A model generated the notes under the pieces. It was given only the letters and a program-made list of their open reading frames with translations. It made no database searches and was not told the origin of the DNA. This document shows, one piece after another, positions 1-8,723 of a DNA stretch of 64,000 nt. Source of the stretch: JACRPH01 sp041665465 (GTDB lineage Archaea; Nanobdellota; Nanobdellia; Woesearchaeales; GW2011-AR9); assembly GCA_041665465.1 (NCBI GenBank), contig JBAYIU010000001.1:1054001-1118000 (forward strand), given 5' to 3'. Within the stretch, counting starts at the first letter, position 1; every line of letters begins with the position of its first letter. Made by a program: the position numbers and the translations under genes.

Positions 1-78
1 TGTTCTGTGTCTCAGAACACCAGCGAAGAAGACGTTCTGGAAAAGATTAAAACACTCAATTTGAAAGAGGCTATTTAG
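1..78 (+). CDS. rpoB2: RNA polymerase subunit B'' (C-terminal end, partial)
   Basis: An open frame enters from the left edge and stops at TAG 76-78, giving 25 residues that end in LNLKEAI. It lies 10 nt before the B' subunit gene in the same direction. In archaea with a split B subunit, B'' directly precedes B', so position rather than sequence supports the name. The fragment is too short to show a domain. The next gene's Shine-Dalgarno-like GGGGG lies just after the stop, so the two are probably co-transcribed. Confidence 0.7.
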   Translation, partial: CSVSQNTSEEDVLEKIKTLNLKEAI

Positions 79-88
79 GGGGAAAAAC

Positions 89-1891
89 ATGGCAGAAGTA
101 TACTTAAATTCCCGATTTGTAGGTACGGTTGAAGACGCCCGTATCTTTGTCGAAGACGTTAAAGGGCTACGCCGTAAGGGAGCGTTAGCAGATAATGTTA
201 ATGTTTATTTTGACGAAGCAGCTAATGAGGTACGCTTATTTTCTGATGAGGGAAGAGCAAGAAGACCATTAATTATTATTAAAGATGGTAAACCTCTTTT
301 AACTGAACGACACTTAAAGCAGTTGGCTGATGGAGAGTTAACTTGGGGAGATCTTATTCGTCAGGGAATAATTGAATATTTAGACGCTGGTGAAGAAGAA
401 AATGCCCTAGTTGCTTATGATGAAGGAGAACTTACTCCTGAACACACTCATTTAGAAATAACTCCTGGGTCAATTATCGGCTTGGCTACCGCTTTGGTCC
501 CTTTTGGAAATTATAACCAGCCTTCTCGTTTGATTATTGGAAGTAAGAACCAGAAACAATCTTTAGGTTTCTATGCTGCTAATTATCATTTGCGTATGGA
601 CACTGATGTTAATTTATTACATTATCCTCAAATGCCCATAGTTAAGACCAAGATTCATGAAGTGGTTGATTATGACGAGCATCCTTCTGGTCAGAACATG
701 GTTGTAGCGGTTATGTGTTATGATGGTTACAATATGGAAGATGGAGTCATCTTAAACAAATCTTCGGTTGAACGGGGATTAGCGCGTAGTACTTATTTTA
801 GACCTATAAGTGCGGAAGAATTACGTTATTCTGGTGGATTAGTGGATCAGGTTTCTGTTCCTGAAAAGGATGTTAAAGGATATCGTAGTGAACAGGATTA
901 TCGTTTCTTAGAAGGAGACGGAATTATTTATCCCGAAGCTAAAGTTGATGAAGGAGACGTTATCATCGGTAAAACCAGTCCTCCTCGTTTCTTAAGCAGT
1001 TTGGAAGAATACAATTTATCTGCAGCTATCCGTCGTGAAAGTTCTATCTCATTAAAGCATGGAGAAAGAGGAGTAGCTGACTTTGTCGTTATTACTGAAA
1101 ATGAAGAAGGTAACAAACTAGTCCAAGTACGTCTTAGAGAAGAAAGAGTTCCAGAGATCGGAGACAAGTTTACTTCTCGTCACGGTCAGAAAGGAGTTAC
1201 TGGAATGTTAGTTCCAGCAGCAGATGTTCCTTTTTCTAGTTCCGGAATTGCTCCTGACTTGATTTTCACTCCTCACGGTATATCTACCAGAATGACGGTA
1301 TCTCATCTGTTAGAATTAATCGGTGGAAAAGTTGGAGCAATGATGGGTCGTCAAGTTGACGGAACTTTATTTGAAGCAGAATTGGAACAGAACCTACGTA
1401 AAGAGTTAGTCGAAGCAGGTTTCAGAGAAGATGGAACTGAGGTTTTCTATGATGGAAGAACCGGAAAACGTATGCTTGCCCGTATCTTTGTAGGTAACAT
1501 GTATTATCTAAGACTGAGACATATGGTTGCTAACAAGATGCAATCTCGTGCACGTGGTCCAATCCAACTGTTAACCCGTCAGCCTACTGAAGGTAAAGCT
1601 AAAGAAGGCGGATTGAGATTGGGTGAAATGGAAAAAGATACTTTTATTGCACATGGTGCATCGTTGTTATTGAAAGAGCGTTTTGATTCAGATAAAATTG
1701 TTTTACCTATCTGTAATAAATGTGGATTGGTTGCAGTTGAAGACGAATACAAAAACCGCAAATACTGCTTAATGTGTGGTGAAGATGTGGGTGTGAGTTA
1801 TATCGAGATGAGTTACGCTTTCAAATTGCTTTTAGATGAAGTGCGAACTCTAGGTGTGTATCCACAATTAAATTTAAAGACTAAATATTAA
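89..1891 (+). CDS. rpoB1: DNA-directed RNA polymerase subunit B'
   Basis: This is the C-terminal half of the split archaeal second-largest polymerase subunit. It forms much of the wall and active-site face of the enzyme. Visible features are NMEDGVILNKSS (about residue 215), the catalytic-region motif EIGDKFTSRHGQKG (about 355-368), and a zinc ribbon near the end made by CNKCG and CLMCG (about 542-563). At 600 aa it matches the usual length of B' in organisms where B is split. A GGGGG stretch precedes the ATG. It is in one operon with the upstream B'' fragment and the downstream A' and A'' genes, as expected for archaea. Confidence 0.98.
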   Translation: MAEVYLNSRFVGTVEDARIFVEDVKGLRRKGALADNVNVYFDEAANEVRLFSDEGRARRPLIIIKDGKPLLTERHLKQLADGELTWGDLIRQGIIEYLDAGEEENALVAYDEGELTPEHTHLEITPGSIIGLATALVPFGNYNQPSRLIIGSKNQKQSLGFYAANYHLRMDTDVNLLHYPQMPIVKTKIHEVVDYDEHPSGQNMVVAVMCYDGYNMEDGVILNKSSVERGLARSTYFRPISAEELRYSGGLVDQVSVPEKDVKGYRSEQDYRFLEGDGIIYPEAKVDEGDVIIGKTSPPRFLSSLEEYNLSAAIRRESSISLKHGERGVADFVVITENEEGNKLVQVRLREERVPEIGDKFTSRHGQKGVTGMLVPAADVPFSSSGIAPDLIFTPHGISTRMTVSHLLELIGGKVGAMMGRQVDGTLFEAELEQNLRKELVEAGFREDGTEVFYDGRTGKRMLARIFVGNMYYLRLRHMVANKMQSRARGPIQLLTRQPTEGKAKEGGLRLGEMEKDTFIAHGASLLLKERFDSDKIVLPICNKCGLVAVEDEYKNRKYCLMCGEDVGVSYIEMSYAFKLLLDEVRTLGVYPQLNLKTKY

Positions 1892-1903
1892 AGGGAGATA
1901 AAA

Positions 1904-4474
1904 ATGAGTCACGAAGTTCATAATAAAATTGAAAGCATCTCGTTTGGTCTGTTTTCCCCAAAACAGATTGTCGGTTTAGCTGCAGCTAAAGTTGTCACTC
2001 CTGAGCTTTATGATAAAGAAGGTTATCCGGTAGATGGTGGACTGATGGATATCCGTTTAGGAGTTATTGATCCAGGTTTACGTTGTAAAACCTGTGGCCA
2101 AAAACTAAAAGAGTGTCCTGGTCATTTTGGATATATCGAGTTGGCTCGTCCAGTAATCCATATCATGTTTGTGAGACAGATTCATAATCTATTGAAAGCT
2201 ACTTGTAAATATTGTGGACATATTCTTGTGCCTGAGGTAAACCTAAAAAGATATTTAGCTATCCTTAGTAAGGTGGGAGAAGAAGATGGGTTTGAAGCTC
2301 GTCGTAGAAAAGTTAAAGAGTTAGTTGAAAAACATAAGATTAAAGATAAATGTCCTCATTGTGAAAAGAAGCAGGATGTTATCAAATTAGAAAAGCCGTA
2401 CAATTTCTATGAGAATGAGATCCGTTTAAGTCCGATCGAGATTCGTGCTCGTTTGGAAAAAATTCCTGATGAAGATCTAGAAGTGTTCGGGTACAACAAA
2501 GGTTTCCGTCCAGAATGGATGATCATGACCGTGTTGCAGATTCCCCCGGTAACTATGCGTCCAAGTATTACTTTAGAATCCGGTGAACGTAGTGAAGACG
2601 ATCTTACTCATAAGTTAGGAGATATTGTTAGAATTAATCAAAGACTGTTTGAAAATATTAATGCTGGTGCTCCAGAAGTTATCATTGAAGATTTGTGGGA
2701 TTTGTTACAATATCATACCACCACTTTTTTCGATAATGAAGTTCCACAATTGCCTCCTGCTCGTCACAGAAGTGGTCAGACTTTAAAGACCTTAACTGAT
2801 AGAATTAAAAGTAAGGAAGGACGTATCCGTCATAACATGGCCGGTAAGCGTACCGATTTTAGTGCCCGTACGGTTATCAGTCCGGATCCATTAATTGAAC
2901 TTAACGAAGTAGGAGTTCCGCAAAGTATCGCTACTACTTTAACTATCCCGGAAAGAGTTACGGAATGGAACAAGGAATATTTGCGTAAGTATATCGAGAA
3001 CGGTCCGAAGAAATATCCTGGTGCTAATTATATCATTAAACCAGACGGAAAAAGAAAGACTATCACTAATGAAACTAAAGAAGAGATTTTAGCAGAGTTG
3101 GAAGTGGGTTATATTGTAGAAAGGCACCTGATCAATGGAGATATTGCTTTGTTTAACCGTCAACCTTCTTTGCATAGAATGAGTATGATGTGTCATCGAG
3201 TAAGAATCTTGCCAGGAAGAACTTTCAGATTGAACCCGGCTGTATGTAACCCTTATAACGCTGATTTCGATGGAGATGAAATGAACTTGCATGTTCCTCA
3301 AAATGAGGAAGCTCGTGCTGAAGCTCGTATTCTTATGTCCGTTGAAACACAAATTATTAGTCCTAGATATGGATTAAGTGTGGTTGGTTGTATCCATGAT
3401 GCTATTACCGGAAATTATCTTTTAACCAAAGAATTAGTTTTGTCTCGAGAAGAAGCAATTGATCTGCTGTACACCTGTGGAGCAGAAGATCTTTCCGCTC
3501 TTCCAGATAAGGAGAAGATTGATGGTAAAGAAGTATTCTCTGCACTTCTTCCTAGAGATTTCAACTTTATTGGAAAGGATAAAAGCGGTAATGAGGTTAA
3601 GATTGTTAACGGAATATTAAAGAATGGGTATATGGACAAATCTAATCTCGGTCAAGAAAGTGGATTAATGTTAAGAAACATTTATGAAACTTATGGTGAC
3701 ATGTATACTGCTGATTTATTAAGTAAAATATCTAAACTGGGAATTACTGTTTTAGCTCGCCGTGGTTTCTCTATCGGTATTGGAGATTTAGACTTAGCTG
3801 AAGATACCGATGCAGAGATTAAAGATATTATTAACAAATCTGAGAAAGAAGTGTTTAAGTTGATTGAAAGTTTCCATGCTGGAGAGTTAGAACCATTACC
3901 TGGAAGAACTCCCTCTGAAACCTTAGAGTTAAGAATCTTAGAAACTTTAAATAAGGCCAGAAATAAAAGCGGTGACGCTGCGGTTAGACAGGTAAAAGAT
4001 AGTGCAGCAGTAGTTATGGCAAAATGTGGTGCGCGTGGTAATCCTTTAAACATTGCTCAGATGACTGCCATTGTAGGACAACAAGCTTTACGTGGAAAAC
4101 GTATTGAACATGGATATAAGGGAAGAACTTTACCTTACTTTAAACATCACGACCTTGGTCCAAAAGCTCGCGGATTTATTCGCAACAACTTCAAAAGTGG
4201 ATTAGTTCCTCATGAGTTCTTCTTTGGAGCAATGACGGGAAGAGATGCTCTGATGGATACTGCTCTTCGTACACCTAAATCAGGTTACTTATATCGAAGA
4301 TTATCTAACGCTATGCAGGACTTAAAAGTAGAGTATGATGGCTCGGTAAGAGATGCTAGCGGTAAAGTAGTACAGTTCCTCTATGGAGAAGACGGATTAG
4401 ATGTATCTAAAACCAAGAATGGAATTGTGGACATAAAAACTATAATTCATAAATACTCGGGGGTAGCCAAGTAA
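1904..4474 (+). CDS. rpoA1: DNA-directed RNA polymerase subunit A'
   Basis: This is the N-terminal part of the split largest subunit, carrying the catalytic magnesium-binding loop. The metal motif NADFDGDEMNLH is at about residue 452. Zinc-binding cysteines occur in CKTCG with CPGHFG (about 62-76), and in CKYCG and CPHCEKK (about 101 and 150). The length of 856 aa is normal for archaeal A'. A GGGAG Shine-Dalgarno precedes the start. The gene ends one base before the A'' start, so translation of the two halves is probably coupled. Confidence 0.98.
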   Translation: MSHEVHNKIESISFGLFSPKQIVGLAAAKVVTPELYDKEGYPVDGGLMDIRLGVIDPGLRCKTCGQKLKECPGHFGYIELARPVIHIMFVRQIHNLLKATCKYCGHILVPEVNLKRYLAILSKVGEEDGFEARRRKVKELVEKHKIKDKCPHCEKKQDVIKLEKPYNFYENEIRLSPIEIRARLEKIPDEDLEVFGYNKGFRPEWMIMTVLQIPPVTMRPSITLESGERSEDDLTHKLGDIVRINQRLFENINAGAPEVIIEDLWDLLQYHTTTFFDNEVPQLPPARHRSGQTLKTLTDRIKSKEGRIRHNMAGKRTDFSARTVISPDPLIELNEVGVPQSIATTLTIPERVTEWNKEYLRKYIENGPKKYPGANYIIKPDGKRKTITNETKEEILAELEVGYIVERHLINGDIALFNRQPSLHRMSMMCHRVRILPGRTFRLNPAVCNPYNADFDGDEMNLHVPQNEEARAEARILMSVETQIISPRYGLSVVGCIHDAITGNYLLTKELVLSREEAIDLLYTCGAEDLSALPDKEKIDGKEVFSALLPRDFNFIGKDKSGNEVKIVNGILKNGYMDKSNLGQESGLMLRNIYETYGDMYTADLLSKISKLGITVLARRGFSIGIGDLDLAEDTDAEIKDIINKSEKEVFKLIESFHAGELEPLPGRTPSETLELRILETLNKARNKSGDAAVRQVKDSAAVVMAKCGARGNPLNIAQMTAIVGQQALRGKRIEHGYKGRTLPYFKHHDLGPKARGFIRNNFKSGLVPHEFFFGAMTGRDALMDTALRTPKSGYLYRRLSNAMQDLKVEYDGSVRDASGKVVQFLYGEDGLDVSKTKNGIVDIKTIIHKYSGVAK

Positions 4475-4475
4475 G

Positions 4476-5621
4476 ATGAAAAAAGAACATGAAGAATTTA
4501 TAGACAGCTTTGCAGAAAAGCTTCCTCCTACCGTATTGGCGGAAATAAAAGAAACTGCTTCTAGCAGCTTGACTAAAGAACAGCTAACCAAGATGATGGC
4601 AGAGATTGTTGCAGCTTACGATTATGCTCGAGTACATCCGGGAGAGAGTGTTGGATTGGTAAGCGCAGAAAGTATTGGTGAACCAGGTACACAGATGACC
4701 CTTAACACTTTCCATTTTGCAGGTGTTTCTGAAATGAACGTTACTACTGGTCTTCCCAGAATTATTGAAGTGTTTGATGCTCGTAAAGAAATCAGTACTC
4801 CTACCATGGAAGTATACTTAAAGGCTTCACATTGTAAGGATCTGGAATCTGTACGCAAATTTGCAGCTAAGATTAAAGAAACTACTTTTGGCGAGTTAGT
4901 TAATGAATACTCAATTGATATGTTTAACCAGACCTTGAAGGTTAAATTTAACAAGATTTTGTTAGAAGATCATGGAGTATCAACTAAAGATATTGTAAAA
5001 TTACTCAAACTTAAGGCTAAAGGGTTCAATGTTGATCCTACTGATGAAGAAATTTTGTTTACTCATAAAGGCAAACCAGAAGAAGTTAAAGAGGTTTATG
5101 CTTTGAAAGAGAAACTGGTTGGAGTTAAGATTAAAGGACTAAAAGGGATCAAGCAAGTTCTTCCTGTAAAAAGAGATGAAGAATTTGTAATCTTAACCTC
5201 GGGAACAAACTTAAAAGACATTTTGGGGATGGAAGAAGTAGATCCGCAAAGAACAATCTGTAACGACATCTATGAGATTTATGAAGTGTTAGGAATTGAG
5301 GCTGCGCGTCAAGCTATCATCAATGAAGTGTATAAAGTAGTAGAGTCGCAAGGATTAAATGTAAATATCCGTCATGTAATGTTAGTATCTGACATTATGT
5401 GTGCAAGCGGAATTGTTAAGGGAGTAACTCGTTATGGTGTAGTCAGCGAAAAAGCTAGTGTTTTAGCTAGAGCCAGTTTCGAAACCCCTATCAAGCATTT
5501 AATCAATGCTGCTTTAGAAGGAGAAGTTGATTATCTAACTTCAGTTGTAGAGAATGTAATGATCAACCAGCCGGTACCTATCGGAACAGGATTACCTAGC
5601 TTGGTTACAAAAATGAAGTAA
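4476..5621 (+). CDS. rpoA2: DNA-directed RNA polymerase subunit A''
   Basis: This is the C-terminal part of the split largest subunit. It includes the region of the trigger loop and jaw, seen as GEPGTQMTLNTFHFAGV at about residues 68-84, followed by TTGLPRI. The length of 381 aa fits archaeal A''. It starts one nucleotide after the A' stop. The next gene, L30e, is 58 nt downstream in the same direction, the classical archaeal order. Confidence 0.98.
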   Translation: MKKEHEEFIDSFAEKLPPTVLAEIKETASSSLTKEQLTKMMAEIVAAYDYARVHPGESVGLVSAESIGEPGTQMTLNTFHFAGVSEMNVTTGLPRIIEVFDARKEISTPTMEVYLKASHCKDLESVRKFAAKIKETTFGELVNEYSIDMFNQTLKVKFNKILLEDHGVSTKDIVKLLKLKAKGFNVDPTDEEILFTHKGKPEEVKEVYALKEKLVGVKIKGLKGIKQVLPVKRDEEFVILTSGTNLKDILGMEEVDPQRTICNDIYEIYEVLGIEAARQAIINEVYKVVESQGLNVNIRHVMLVSDIMCASGIVKGVTRYGVVSEKASVLARASFETPIKHLINAALEGEVDYLTSVVENVMINQPVPIGTGLPSLVTKMK

Positions 5622-5679
5622 AAGATTAATAAATCAGCTTAAAATTTAACATAAAGTTAGAAATATATGGTGAATCAAT

Positions 5680-5967
5680 ATGGTTAAGAAAAAAGGTATT
5701 GAAGAAGAAATCAAGCTCTTAAAGACTAGAGTACTAGAAGGAAAAGCAATTGTGGGTACAGAGAGAGTAATCAAAGGAATCCGTAATGGTTCCTTAAAGA
5801 AAATTTATCTTGCTAACAATTGTCCGGCTAAATTGCGTGATGACGTGGTTCATTATGCAAATCTTACCGGGGTACCTATAGTTGATTTAGGTTATAGTAA
5901 CGAGGAAATCGGAATATTCTGTAAAAAGAATTTCTTGGTTTCAGTCTTAGGTTTAACTGAAGAGTAG
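5680..5967 (+). CDS. rpl30e: Ribosomal protein eL30
   Basis: A 95-aa protein of the L7Ae/L30e/S12e RNA-binding family, a component of the large ribosomal subunit. The characteristic stretch runs from GKAIVGTERVIKGIRNGSLK (residues 17-36) through KIYLANNCPAKLR (about 37-49), with a second part around VPIVDLGYSNEEIG. It lies between rpoA2 and nusA, the standard archaeal position. A GGTGA Shine-Dalgarno (within ATGGTGAATCAATATG) sets the start. Confidence 0.95.
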   Translation: MVKKKGIEEEIKLLKTRVLEGKAIVGTERVIKGIRNGSLKKIYLANNCPAKLRDDVVHYANLTGVPIVDLGYSNEEIGIFCKKNFLVSVLGLTEE

Positions 5968-6002
5968 ATTTAAGACGGAAAAAGAGAGGGAGAGAGTAAA
6001 GA

Positions 6003-6428
6003 ATGGCAGTGCGTTTAAGGTTGGACCAAGATACGTTGGCTCTTTCTTCCATTCTGGAAAGAATCGCTAAAGTTAGGGTGAAAGATTGTTTCAAGGATGA
6101 TAGTAATGAAATGATTTATTTTGTGGTAGATTCCGGTGAATTGGGCAAGGCTATCGGAAAAGGAGGGGTTAATATTCGGATTTTACAAACCGAACTTAAC
6201 AAAAGAGTCCGCATCATCGAGTATCATGATAATGTGGTAGATTTTATTCGTGGCTTTATCCATCCTGCTGAAGTGGCAGAAGTGGTGCAGGAAGATCATA
6301 TCATCAATATAAAAGACGAAAATAGAAAAACAAAAAGTTTATTAATAGGCAGGGATGGCAAGAACTTAAAGTTGCTTAATCGAGCGGTAAAACGCTTTTT
6401 TAATATCGAAGAGGTTAAAATCATCTAA
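6003..6428 (+). CDS. nusA: NusA-like transcription factor with KH domains
   Basis: The archaeal NusA consists only of two KH RNA-binding domains and lacks the bacterial N-terminal domain. This 141-aa protein has a GxxG loop in the first KH (GKAIGKGGVNIR, about residue 50) and another in the second (LIGRDGKNLKLL, about residue 117). It sits between rpl30e and rps12, and its stop is one base before the S12 start. It is thought to act in transcription of ribosomal genes. Confidence 0.95.
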   Translation: MAVRLRLDQDTLALSSILERIAKVRVKDCFKDDSNEMIYFVVDSGELGKAIGKGGVNIRILQTELNKRVRIIEYHDNVVDFIRGFIHPAEVAEVVQEDHIINIKDENRKTKSLLIGRDGKNLKLLNRAVKRFFNIEEVKII

Positions 6429-6429
6429 A

Positions 6430-6849
6430 ATGGCTAAAAAATCAAAAGGACTTAAAGCGGCTAGAAAGCTGATGGACAGAAGAAAAGAATTTAAAGTAAT
6501 TAAAAGAACAAAAATGAAGAAGAAGTTTGATCCTTTAGGAGGAGCTTCTCAAGCAAAAGCTATTGTTCTAGAAAAGATTCAAGTTGAAGCTAAACAGCCT
6601 AACTCCGCTATGCGTAAATGTGCAAGAGTACAACTGGTTAAGAATGGTAAACAAGTTACCGCTTTCATGACCGGGGACGGAGCCCAGAAACTGATTAACG
6701 AACACGATGAAGTGGTAGTTGAATGTATCGGTGGAAAGATGGGTAGAGCAATGGGAGATATTCCCGGAGTTAGATGGAGAGTAATTAAAGTTAATGATCA
6801 AAGTTTAAATGCCTTATTAAGAGGTAAGATCGAGAAGGCGAGAAGATAA
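6430..6849 (+). CDS. rps12: Ribosomal protein uS12
   Basis: A small-subunit decoding-centre protein. The universally conserved KQPNSAMRKCARVQL is at about residues 55-69, and GDIPGVRWRVIKVN is near the C-terminus. At 139 aa it has the N-terminal basic extension typical of archaeal and eukaryotic forms. It begins one base after nusA and ends two bases before rps7, so these three genes are likely co-transcribed and translationally coupled. Confidence 0.97.
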   Translation: MAKKSKGLKAARKLMDRRKEFKVIKRTKMKKKFDPLGGASQAKAIVLEKIQVEAKQPNSAMRKCARVQLVKNGKQVTAFMTGDGAQKLINEHDEVVVECIGGKMGRAMGDIPGVRWRVIKVNDQSLNALLRGKIEKARR

Positions 6850-6851
6850 AC

Positions 6852-7451
6852 ATGGCAGAAATTAAATTTTTCAATCGTTGGACTACCGATAAAGTAGTCG
6901 TGTCTGATTTAGGATTAGCAAACTATATCACTATCGCTCCTAAAATCTTACCCAAGACTGGAGCAAGATATGCCGGAAACAGATTCCATAAATCTTATAC
7001 TTTTATCGTAGAAAGATTAGCTAGCAAAATGATGGTTTCTGGTCATAAGGCCAAGAAACATTTCATGTCTTCCGGACATAACACTGGTAAGAAGACTCTT
7101 GCTTTGAAAGTTATTGAAAATGCCTTAGCTAAGTGTGAATTAAAGCTTAAACAGAATCCTTTACAAATTTTAGTTAAAGCTATCGAAAATGCTGCTCCTC
7201 GTGAAGAAATCATCGCTATTGAATATGGTGGTGCAAGATATCCTAAAGCAGTAGATGTGGCTCCTCAAAGAAGAGTAGACATAGCTTTACGTTACATGAC
7301 TCAAGGAGCTTATGTTAAGTCTTTCAATAAGAAAACCAAGATTGAAGATGCTTTAGCTGATGAAATTATCTCTGCTTATCAATGCAGCGGTAAGAGTGCG
7401 GCTATAGCTAAGAAGAGAGATCTTGAAAGACAAGCTGCTAGTAGTAAGTAA
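6852..7451 (+). CDS. rps7: Ribosomal protein uS7
   Basis: A small-subunit head protein that nucleates 16S rRNA assembly. Recognisable stretches are NTGKKTLALKVIENAL and NPLQILVKAIENAAPREE in the middle, and PQRRVDIALRYMTQGA further on. The length of 199 aa is archaeal. It is the last gene of the polymerase/S12/S7 group. EF-2, which commonly follows S7 in archaea, is absent here and is found about 25 kb away; a T-rich stretch follows instead. Confidence 0.96.
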   Translation: MAEIKFFNRWTTDKVVVSDLGLANYITIAPKILPKTGARYAGNRFHKSYTFIVERLASKMMVSGHKAKKHFMSSGHNTGKKTLALKVIENALAKCELKLKQNPLQILVKAIENAAPREEIIAIEYGGARYPKAVDVAPQRRVDIALRYMTQGAYVKSFNKKTKIEDALADEIISAYQCSGKSAAIAKKRDLERQAASSK

Positions 7452-7490
7452 GCTTGATTTTTTTATATTATTTTTCTTAAAAATTTTAGC
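7452..7490 (+). terminator. T-rich transcription terminator after rps7
   Basis: Immediately after the S7 stop there are several runs of T on the coding strand (seven T, then five T) without a clear hairpin. Archaeal terminators are commonly U-rich tracts of this kind. A new promoter for the next gene starts within 20 nt. Confidence 0.5.
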
Positions 7491-7497
7491 GTAAATG

Positions 7498-7508
7498 TTT
7501 ATAAATTG
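7498..7508 (+). promoter_or_regulatory. TATA box of the 249-aa gene
   Basis: The sequence GTTTATAAATT is centred about 26 nt before the ATG at 7528. This is the archaeal TATA spacing expected if transcription begins at or next to the start codon, i.e. a leaderless mRNA. No Shine-Dalgarno motif precedes the ATG, which agrees. Confidence 0.6.
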
Positions 7509-7527
7509 TCATTATCCCTTAAGTTAA

Positions 7528-8277
7528 ATGTCTCTAGATATTATAATCAAAGAGTTCAATCCGATTCTTTGTGCTGATCTTACCGGAAAAGCTATCGCTT
7601 GTCGTGATGTAGATAATCTCGAAAGCGAAACCATGAAAGTTTATGTTCATCCTAAAACTATGGATATAAGGACTCATGTGAGGATTGCACAAAAGTATTC
7701 TATTCCTGGAAATCTTGTTCTTGGCGGGTTTGAATGGAATGGTTTCGGAGAATATCCGCGTAAGGAGATAAAAAGATATGAGTTTTCTTTTTTTTCTTTC
7801 TCTACTGATTATGGGGGAATTCCGAGTATAGTTGTCCCTCAACTGATTTCTGCCTTCCAAACTTACTTAGATCATTATGATTATGCTAAAGGGGAAGAGG
7901 AGATTGCTCGTATTCGTTTTGAATCTTCCTTAGGAAGCGAAAGAGGGCGAAGGGTTACTATAGATGATGAACAAGAGCGTCTGGATCGTCAATACCAAAA
8001 AGAATTAGAACATTTTGAAAAAAGAATTGTTTCTTATTCTGGGTGGTGGAATTCTCGCACTGCTAAAAAACAAGGCGTTCCGTTAAGAGAGTTTGTCACG
8101 CAAAAATATGGTTTAGTTGCTCCTATACTTCCAGAACCTGTTTTTAAGTTCACTCCCAGTGGAGAATTAGGTAAAGAAAACTTTTTCATTGGTGAACCAA
8201 ACATCAATGATACCTATGCTGAAGATGAAGTTAATCGTTGGATTAAGTTCTTAGGTTATGATTGGAGAAAGCAGTAA
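7528..8277 (+). CDS. Hypothetical protein, 249 aa
   Basis: I do not recognise this protein. It is soluble-looking, with no signal peptide or membrane segment. It is rich in aromatic residues, and a charged helical stretch runs from about residue 118 to 170 (KGEEEIARIRFESS, then DDEQERLDRQYQKELEHFEKR). The C-terminus ends NRWIKFLGYDWRKQ. Its own TATA box gives a probable leaderless transcript. The neighbours are ribosomal genes upstream and a tiny membrane protein downstream, so context gives no function. Confidence 0.8.
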   Translation: MSLDIIIKEFNPILCADLTGKAIACRDVDNLESETMKVYVHPKTMDIRTHVRIAQKYSIPGNLVLGGFEWNGFGEYPRKEIKRYEFSFFSFSTDYGGIPSIVVPQLISAFQTYLDHYDYAKGEEEIARIRFESSLGSERGRRVTIDDEQERLDRQYQKELEHFEKRIVSYSGWWNSRTAKKQGVPLREFVTQKYGLVAPILPEPVFKFTPSGELGKENFFIGEPNINDTYAEDEVNRWIKFLGYDWRKQ

Positions 8278-8320
8278 ACCTGCAGAAAAGTACTTAAACC
8301 CTTAATCCTTTCTTTAATCA

Positions 8321-8536
8321 ATGCTTAACTATATTTCCTATCATCTTATCTTTGGTAAGCCGGTAATGATGTACTTAGGGATTTTAGTATTCTCTTCTTT
8401 TCTAACTACGGCAATTATCGGCTATTTAATTCATCATGGGAAAAATATAGATATTCAGTGGCATCTGCGTATGGTGATTGTATCTTTCTGTTTAGCAGCG
8501 ATACACGGGACTTTAGGAATCCTGGCTTATTTCTAA
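8321..8536 (+). CDS. Small two-helix membrane protein
   Basis: A 71-aa protein with two hydrophobic segments, about residues 13-36 and 47-70, joined by a short loop containing HHGKNIDIQWH. It also has histidines at residues 8 and 61, so heme or metal ligation is conceivable but unproven. A TATA-like TACTTAAACC (8291-8300) lies about 26 nt upstream, which again suggests a leaderless mRNA. Function is unknown. Confidence 0.7.
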   Translation: MLNYISYHLIFGKPVMMYLGILVFSSFLTTAIIGYLIHHGKNIDIQWHLRMVIVSFCLAAIHGTLGILAYF

Positions 8537-8569
8537 GAATAAAAGAATAATAAAATATTTTATCTTCAA

Positions 8570-8713
8570 CTAAAACGTCAACAATTTCTTGGCATCAGAA
8601 GTAGGGATCTCTTTATATGCATTCTTATGTTGACAAGTAGGGCAAATCTCTGGTCCAGCATTGCCATAATGGATATCTCCACACACCGAACATTTAAAAT
8701 ATTTCTTAGCCAT
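8570..8713 (-). CDS. Rubredoxin-like small zinc/iron protein, 47 aa
   Basis: The protein starts MAKKYFKCSVCGDIHYGNAG and continues with CPTC. The CxxCG...CPxC arrangement around a glycine-rich turn is that of the rubredoxin-like domain found at the end of rubrerythrins, which binds one Fe or Zn through four cysteines. Here it stands alone. It begins 10 nt after the stop of the flavoprotein gene on the same strand, with GAGGTG before the ATG, so the two form an operon and the small protein may pass electrons to or from the flavoprotein. Confidence 0.85.
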   Translation of the reverse strand: MAKKYFKCSVCGDIHYGNAGPEICPTCQHKNAYKEIPTSDAKKLLTF

Positions 8714-8723
8714 AATTCACACC

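Noticed and set aside
3691..4053. 120-aa frame opposite rpoA1
   Set aside because: Shadow of a certain RNA polymerase gene.
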